Shown one piece after another: positions 31,423 through 35,726 of a stretch of 35,726 bases of DNA. Under the pieces are notes generated by a model. That model did no database searches and had not been told where the DNA came from. It saw only the letters and a program-made list of their open reading frames with translations. Origin of the DNA: Candidatus Rifleibacteriota bacterium (GTDB lineage: Bacteria; Vulcanimicrobiota; Xenobia; Xenobiales; Xenobiaceae); contig CAAGRW010000019.1 in NCBI GenBank assembly GCA_900772775.1, positions 1-35,726 of the forward strand, read 5' to 3'. The position numbers and the translations under genes were made by a program. How positions within the stretch are numbered: the first letter of the stretch is position 1; every line of letters begins with the position of its first letter.

Positions 31423-34128
31423 CTACTCCTCGAGTTTACCTTGCCGTGGAGATGGGGAAACGACAGGGCTAAGGCCGTGTGCTGTTACGGTAAAAAATTG
31501 ACAGCTAACAGGGGTGAAAGTTTTGCTTTCCATATCGTAATCAGCTAAAGCGCCGAAAAACGAACCCTGAGCTTGACGCAAGTAAAGAGCTCCCAACGTA
31601 AAGGCGTCAGCCGCTTTCAAGGTTTTGTACAGTCTAGTAAAATCTGCTGTTGCTTGCTCGTCCAATAAGGATGAATTTAGCAAAGCTAAAGCCTGTTTGT
31701 TGGGATGTTGATAGGAAATGAGAGACCAGGCATATACGCGCTGTTTGGCAATCCACTCCGTTGGCAAAGAAGTTTGCAACTTGCTTACGGCCGTCGGGGT
31801 AGGCACCAAAATGGCTATCTTATACTGTGAAGGTAAAGATAAAGCCGATTTAATCTGTGAGGAAGATAATAAAACAAGTCCGCTAGATTGCTTATTGGCA
31901 AATAGTTCTTGCCAATTGCTTATAAAGTGGCAATTCTTAGGCAAAGAAGACTTCTCTGCATCTGTAAATTTGCAAGCAAAACCTTTTTCCATAATAAAAA
32001 TGGGCTCGGCAGAGCTATAACAACGAAGAGAAGCGTTTATAATACTTGCCAAGCTCGGTTGCTTATCATTATTGCTTAAATCAAAGTATAGAGCCGGGGA
32101 GTCTAGCTGCGTTGTTAGTCTGAAATTGCCTTTAGAAGTAAGTGTCCAGGCTTGACTTACATCGCTCTCACTTATGACAATTTGCGAATTTAGTTCTCCA
32201 GCTTTGGGAATGGGCGCTGCTTGACACAATTGTCCATTGAGAGCGGCAGTTACCTCTGACAAAGTTACAGGTTTAGCACTAAAAATAGGATTTACCATTA
32301 CCCCTTTGCCCTGAGAAACAGCGCAACTTTGCAATACTTCTTGGGCTGCTACAGCTCCACAAGCTAAAGGAGAGTCTGTGTGGTCTAAATCTTGAGAAGT
32401 TGGTAAAACCAGACTTATGGTATTGGTTGGGCCCAGTAAGGCTTCTTGAGTTTTTTTGCCTAAATACAAGCCGCTGGGATCGGCAAGGGCCTCTATTTTA
32501 TCTAAGTCACCTTTGTAAAGTTTTTCATACTCGGCATTGCCTACGAAAGAAGAATTGCGCTTGCTGAGCAAGTTGTCCAAATTCTGTTGCAAAATTTTAG
32601 CTACAAAGTCGCGAGGAGCAGACTTGACTCTAGAGTCTAAAATATCGGCAACTTTAAGGCTATTGATTGTATATTTGTAGACGCTGCGGTAATTGTTGGG
32701 ACTTAAATCTTCGTGGGAAGGTTTAAGTGACTGCCATAAAGCGGCGCGTCTGGAATTAAAAGGCTCGTGTAAGTCGGGTATATTGATTGGATATAACCCG
32801 AAGATAATAGCGCCGGAAATTGCCACAAAGCCCCAAGCCGCCAAGCCTATAGCAAACTTGGCCACATTTCTTTTCCAAGCGCCGGGAATTTCGTCATCGT
32901 CTACTGGAATAATGACCGGAGGGCCAAAATTCGGCACTGTGGCGGCCGTCGAGCTATTTAAAGAGGCACTGGGAAGTACAGAAGACGCCCCGGAACCAGT
33001 AGGCGTAGAAATATTTTGGTTAGGAAAAGTAGCTGAAGATGGTGAGACTATGCTGGTTCCACCTTTGTGGGTATTGGCACAGGTCGCATTAGGCGAAGAA
33101 GCGCCTACTGCTGCGGCAGCACCGGGAGTAAAAGGCGGAATAGGTAGATCGGGGGCGGCGGCCTGAGAATTGCCCGTAGCTTTGGCCGACGACGACGCTG
33201 CCGAAGGTGTCGCGGAAAGCGCAGGCGTGGCCGCAGCGGGCGGAGTAGGAAGAGCTTGATTGCTCGAAATGGCAGAAGAGACAGAGCTTAAAGGTGAACT
33301 GCCGCGTTCGATCTTTAAAAAGCGGCGCAAGTCCTCTTTCATTTCCAGCATGCTCTGGTAGCGTTTTTCGGGAATCAGTTCGATAGCTTTTTGAATAATG
33401 GCGGCTAAATCCGGAGAGACTTGCGGATTTAAGCTCAAAACTGGAGTCACTATAAACGGATTTGAAGATAGAGTGGGATCTTGGCCAGTCAAACACTGGT
33501 GCAAGGTTATACCTAAAGCATAAATATCGGAGCGCAAGTCGGTTTGGCCTTGGTATTGTTCCGGAGGAGCGTAACCGGGAGAACCTATGCGCATAGTATC
33601 GCCGCGCTTGCCTGGCTTAAAGAGGCGGGCAATGCCAAAATCGATCAGCTTAATTTTGCCATTGCACAAAATAATATTGCTAGGCTTGACGTCGCGAAAA
33701 ATAATTGGCGTAGGTTTTTGGCAATGCAAATAATAGAGCACGGTTGTCATTTGCAAGCCCAAATCGGCCACTTCTAATTCTGGCAAAGAGCCTTTTTGCT
33801 CCAAAATTTTCCCCAGATCGGAGCCTTGCAAATACTCCATAGCCAGATAATATTTGCCTTGGTATTGAAAATATTCTCTGATTTTGGGCAAATTGGGATG
33901 AGAGAGCTGACCTAATAAATAGGCTTCTCTTTCAAAATTGGCTAAGGCTGCCCTTTGCTCTTGAGGATCGGCATAAGTGGCCGTAAATTCTTTGACTGCC
34001 CAAATTTGGCCGGAAGGCACGCCTGAAGAAGTAAGCTCTTCGCAAATATAAATATTGCTCATGCCGCCTTGCCCTAAAAGGCGGATGACCTTATAGCGTG
34101 TTCCTATGATGGCGCCTGGGCTTAACAT
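31423..34128 (-). CDS. Receptor-like Ser/Thr kinase with divergent extracellular PBP-like domain
   Basis: 901 residues. Hanks-type kinase (about 10-272) with the Gly loop LGQGGMSNIY (18-27), Lys46 in WAVKEF, catalytic Asp146 in FRDVKPSN, Asp163 in DFG and APPE, so it should be active. A long Ala/Ser/Pro/Thr linker (about 275-410) leads to one membrane helix (about 424-446). The outer part (about 450-901) is unlike a PASTA sensor: it has a type-I periplasmic-binding-like layout, with 'NTISLVLPTSQDLDHTDSPLACGAVAAQEVLQ' early and 'ADAFTLGALYLRQAQGSFFGALADYDMESKTFTPVSCQFFTV' at the end, matching the two ends of an amino-acid-receptor fold. The relation is weaker than in the 4291 kinase. ATG start with AGGAG 5 bases upstream. 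It is the probable activating kinase of the cluster. Confidence 0.9.
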   Translation of the reverse strand: MLSPGAIIGTRYKVIRLLGQGGMSNIYICEELTSSGVPSGQIWAVKEFTATYADPQEQRAALANFEREAYLLGQLSHPNLPKIREYFQYQGKYYLAMEYLQGSDLGKILEQKGSLPELEVADLGLQMTTVLYYLHCQKPTPIIFRDVKPSNIILCNGKIKLIDFGIARLFKPGKRGDTMRIGSPGYAPPEQYQGQTDLRSDIYALGITLHQCLTGQDPTLSSNPFIVTPVLSLNPQVSPDLAAIIQKAIELIPEKRYQSMLEMKEDLRRFLKIERGSSPLSSVSSAISSNQALPTPPAAATPALSATPSAASSSAKATGNSQAAAPDLPIPPFTPGAAAAVGASSPNATCANTHKGGTSIVSPSSATFPNQNISTPTGSGASSVLPSASLNSSTAATVPNFGPPVIIPVDDDEIPGAWKRNVAKFAIGLAAWGFVAISGAIIFGLYPINIPDLHEPFNSRRAALWQSLKPSHEDLSPNNYRSVYKYTINSLKVADILDSRVKSAPRDFVAKILQQNLDNLLSKRNSSFVGNAEYEKLYKGDLDKIEALADPSGLYLGKKTQEALLGPTNTISLVLPTSQDLDHTDSPLACGAVAAQEVLQSCAVSQGKGVMVNPIFSAKPVTLSEVTAALNGQLCQAAPIPKAGELNSQIVISESDVSQAWTLTSKGNFRLTTQLDSPALYFDLSNNDKQPSLASIINASLRCYSSAEPIFIMEKGFACKFTDAEKSSLPKNCHFISNWQELFANKQSSGLVLLSSSQIKSALSLPSQYKIAILVPTPTAVSKLQTSLPTEWIAKQRVYAWSLISYQHPNKQALALLNSSLLDEQATADFTRLYKTLKAADAFTLGALYLRQAQGSFFGALADYDMESKTFTPVSCQFFTVTAHGLSPVVSPSPRQGKLEE

Positions 34129-34195
34129 TCAGTCTCCTGACAAAAGCGTATGTTTGCAAAAAGAATGGTACACAAGACAGAGGGCAGCAACTCCA

Positions 34196-35155
34196 TCATT
34201 TGAGGAACATCTGATAAAGCACGACCATAGCTCCACCTATTAGGCAAGCGAAGATCATACCCAAAATCCAAAGCCAACTCGGCGCTCCGCCTTGTTGAGC
34301 TCCGGCTCCCATAGGAACCATAGTGTTGGTACCAGCTCTTTTGGCAGCCATTTGGTAAGCTTTTGCTAAGCTGTTTCTTAAATCTGTCAAACTGCTAAAA
34401 CGGTCGCGAGGATCGTTGCGCAGTGATTTTGTTACTGCTGCTTTGGTAGGAGTGCAAAGTCCTTGACGCAGCGTATCTAAAGGAGTGAGGTTGAAAGTGG
34501 AAGAGGCCGGATTGACATTCGTCAAAAGGTGGTAAAGCAGAGAGCCTACCATATAGACGAGCTGTTTGCCGTCACTACTAAAAGCACCGGTGAATTGCTC
34601 AGGAGGAGGGTAGGCTGAAGCTCCGCCGTCTTCTTTCAACAAACCGTTAATATTTCTAAACCCGATATCCAACATAGCTATGCGACCATCGGCTTGAAGG
34701 ACAATATTGCTTAACTTTAAGTTGCTGCCTATTCCGGCTATAAAACCTTTACTTTGCAAATAAGTGAGTAAGTCGCACAGCTGGATGCCTACGTTGATGA
34801 CATCTAGCTCGGGAATAATGCGACGCATAGCCAGCAGAGAAGCCAGATCGTAGCCTTTGATAAATTCGCGCACTATATAAAGACACTGGCCTTGGGCAAA
34901 AAAGTCGACCAGCTTAGGAAGGCACACGTGCTCTAAGGCGGAGGCCTGGTAGGCTTCAGCTTGGAACATTTGGCTCAATTTTGAGCGATCTCCGGGAGCA
35001 AATCCATAGATTCCGATCTCTTTAACCAGCCAAAATTTTCCGGTGAGGTGAGCATCCTGAGCAATATACAGGTTGCAATATTTTGTCTGAGTTATGGGAC
35101 TTTGAATCCGGTAGCGGTTGCGGAGATTGCTTCCCATAGGAAGCAAAGCTGGCAC
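34196..35155 (-). CDS. Membrane-anchored pseudokinase
   Basis: 319 residues. It aligns over a full Ser/Thr kinase domain (about 11-265), but the glycine loop is replaced by a SPITQTKYCNLYI segment without Gly, and the catalytic HRD/Asp segment reads GIGSNLKLSN, with Asn145 in place of the catalytic Asp. Lys45 (WLVKE) and the DFG Asp (DIG, Asp163) remain, so it may bind nucleotide but should not transfer phosphate. A PPPEQF motif equals APE. The C-terminus is a membrane helix (about 291-317), so it is tail-anchored. It lies directly upstream of the active-looking kinase, with a 67-base gap, and may regulate it. Start: GTG 35155, preceded by AAAGGG 7 bases upstream; a longer reading from GTG 35227 adds 24 residues and is less well supported. 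Confidence 0.82.
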   Translation of the reverse strand: MPALLPMGSNLRNRYRIQSPITQTKYCNLYIAQDAHLTGKFWLVKEIGIYGFAPGDRSKLSQMFQAEAYQASALEHVCLPKLVDFFAQGQCLYIVREFIKGYDLASLLAMRRIIPELDVINVGIQLCDLLTYLQSKGFIAGIGSNLKLSNIVLQADGRIAMLDIGFRNINGLLKEDGGASAYPPPEQFTGAFSSDGKQLVYMVGSLLYHLLTNVNPASSTFNLTPLDTLRQGLCTPTKAAVTKSLRNDPRDRFSSLTDLRNSLAKAYQMAAKRAGTNTMVPMGAGAQQGGAPSWLWILGMIFACLIGGAMVVLYQMFLK

Positions 35156-35227
35156 TGTGATACCCTTTCTCGCACGAACTTGGCGGCTGCAGTTTAGTTT
35201 GCTCTCAGCCGCAGGATTCGGTGGCAC

Positions 35228-35584
35228 TTCTTGTTAGCTTTAAGCTTCCCCTGCCAAGCATAGGAGGAAATCTTTCGGAAGGTAAGATAGTCTGTTCCGC
35301 AGAAAAGAGGGCGCTCTTCCCCGAAAGTTGGACGGTTTGATTATGAAAATTGAACAGTCCCGAACATTTTGTTTTTTCCATACGAGCAGTATCCGGTCAA
35401 GGGAGAGAAAAAATAAAGTGCCGATAAGCTAAGCTGTAAGTTCAGCTCTGAAGTTGCCGACAGCTTTTTAAACGATTAGCCGGGAAATACTGCCGAACCA
35501 TGCTTGAAGTTTTTGCCGATTTTCTAAAGCTCGAAAACAAAAGCTAAATTTCTTGGTCAAAAATTTGCGGAGACTATATTTTAT
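35228..35584. other. Divergent intergenic region
   Basis: About 357 bases between the pseudokinase gene (minus) and an ABC ATPase gene (plus). It should hold both promoters. A TTGGTC...TATATT pair (16-base spacer) ends only 4 bases before the ATPase ATG and would make its mRNA nearly leaderless. No gene or clear terminator is visible. Confidence 0.4.
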
Positions 35585-35726
35585 ATGGCAGAATCTAAAG
35601 ATTACATAATAAAGGCGAAAAGCCTGACTAAAACTTTCGGTAAACGCGTAGCGGTAAACAACCTGTCTTTTGAAGTGGAAAAAGGCGAAATAATGGGCTT
35701 TTTAGGGCCAAATGCCGCTGGTAAAA
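35585..35726 (+). CDS. ABC transporter ATP-binding protein, 5' part (cut by window end)
   Basis: Only the first 47 codons are present. The product begins MAESKDYIIKAKSLTKTFGK and continues to the Walker A loop GFLGPNAAGK, just before the expected Thr/Ser. The layout (a LTKTFG motif, then a short beta strand, then Walker A) fits ABC-2-type exporter ATPases. The Walker A has Ala where the common version has Gly (GPNAAGK rather than GPNGAGK). The ATG is well placed, though the SD (GGAG) is about 14 bases upstream. Sure of the family; the transporter partner lies outside the window. Confidence 0.85.
   Translation, partial: MAESKDYIIKAKSLTKTFGKRVAVNNLSFEVEKGEIMGFLGPNAAGK

Noticed and set aside
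35228..35584. A mobile element boundary between the signalling cluster and the ABC gene
   Set aside because: No terminal repeats, transposase or target duplication seen.

Overview
This is a compact bacterial chromosome segment of moderate GC. It carries two tRNA genes, four conserved housekeeping genes, several exported or lipid-anchored proteins of unknown role, and an unusually high density of eukaryotic-type Ser/Thr kinase signalling genes. There are no insertion sequences, phage genes or CRISPR arrays. The lineage cannot be fixed from the sequence alone. Membrane Ser/Thr kinases, CofD, a squalene/phytoene synthase and copper-amine-oxidase-type 'stalk' domains together would suit a poorly cultured lineage such as Eremiobacterota-like bacteria, but that is inference.

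Layout. 1-2211: a large Thr-rich surface lipoprotein (minus strand) with its terminator. 2212-3002: a long divergent intergenic region with several stem-loops. 3003-6807 (+): a membrane histidine-kinase-like protein with an eroded ATPase domain, followed immediately by a Ser/Thr kinase fused through one membrane helix to a periplasmic-binding-protein (PBP) domain. 6908-10396 (-): a double-length GlmS-like protein. 10642-11340 (-): a PilZ-like protein. 11841-12822 (+): a small Cys protein and an esterase. 12929-13948 (-): an exported DUF362 lipoprotein. 14095-15783 (+): a CYTH / GT2 glycosyltransferase / Rossmann fusion, convergent with a small EamA-type transporter and a squalene/phytoene synthase (15780-17135, -). 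17414-18303 (+): tRNA-Leu and a flavodoxin-like reductase. 18458-22397 (-): glmU, prs, rplY and pth in the common bacterial order. 22587-24170 (-): an exported stalk-domain protein with a hexapeptide-repeat tail. 24359-24434 (-): tRNA-Gln.

24529-35155 (-): a long same-strand cluster. In transcription order it holds a membrane-anchored pseudokinase, an active-looking Ser/Thr kinase with a divergent extracellular PBP-like domain, a membrane FHA protein, CofD, a YfhO-type membrane protein, a repeat-tailed lipoprotein and a membrane-anchored helical-repeat protein. The divergent gene at 35585 starts an ABC transporter ATPase cut by the window end.

The most interesting content is the signalling set. 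Two kinases use PBP-type domains outside the membrane, which suggests ligand-sensing receptor kinases. One comes with a pseudokinase and a phosphothreonine-reading FHA protein, the other with a degenerate histidine kinase. Other strong points are the CYTH-GT2 fusion, the double-length GlmS homologue and a structured RNA leader before rplY.
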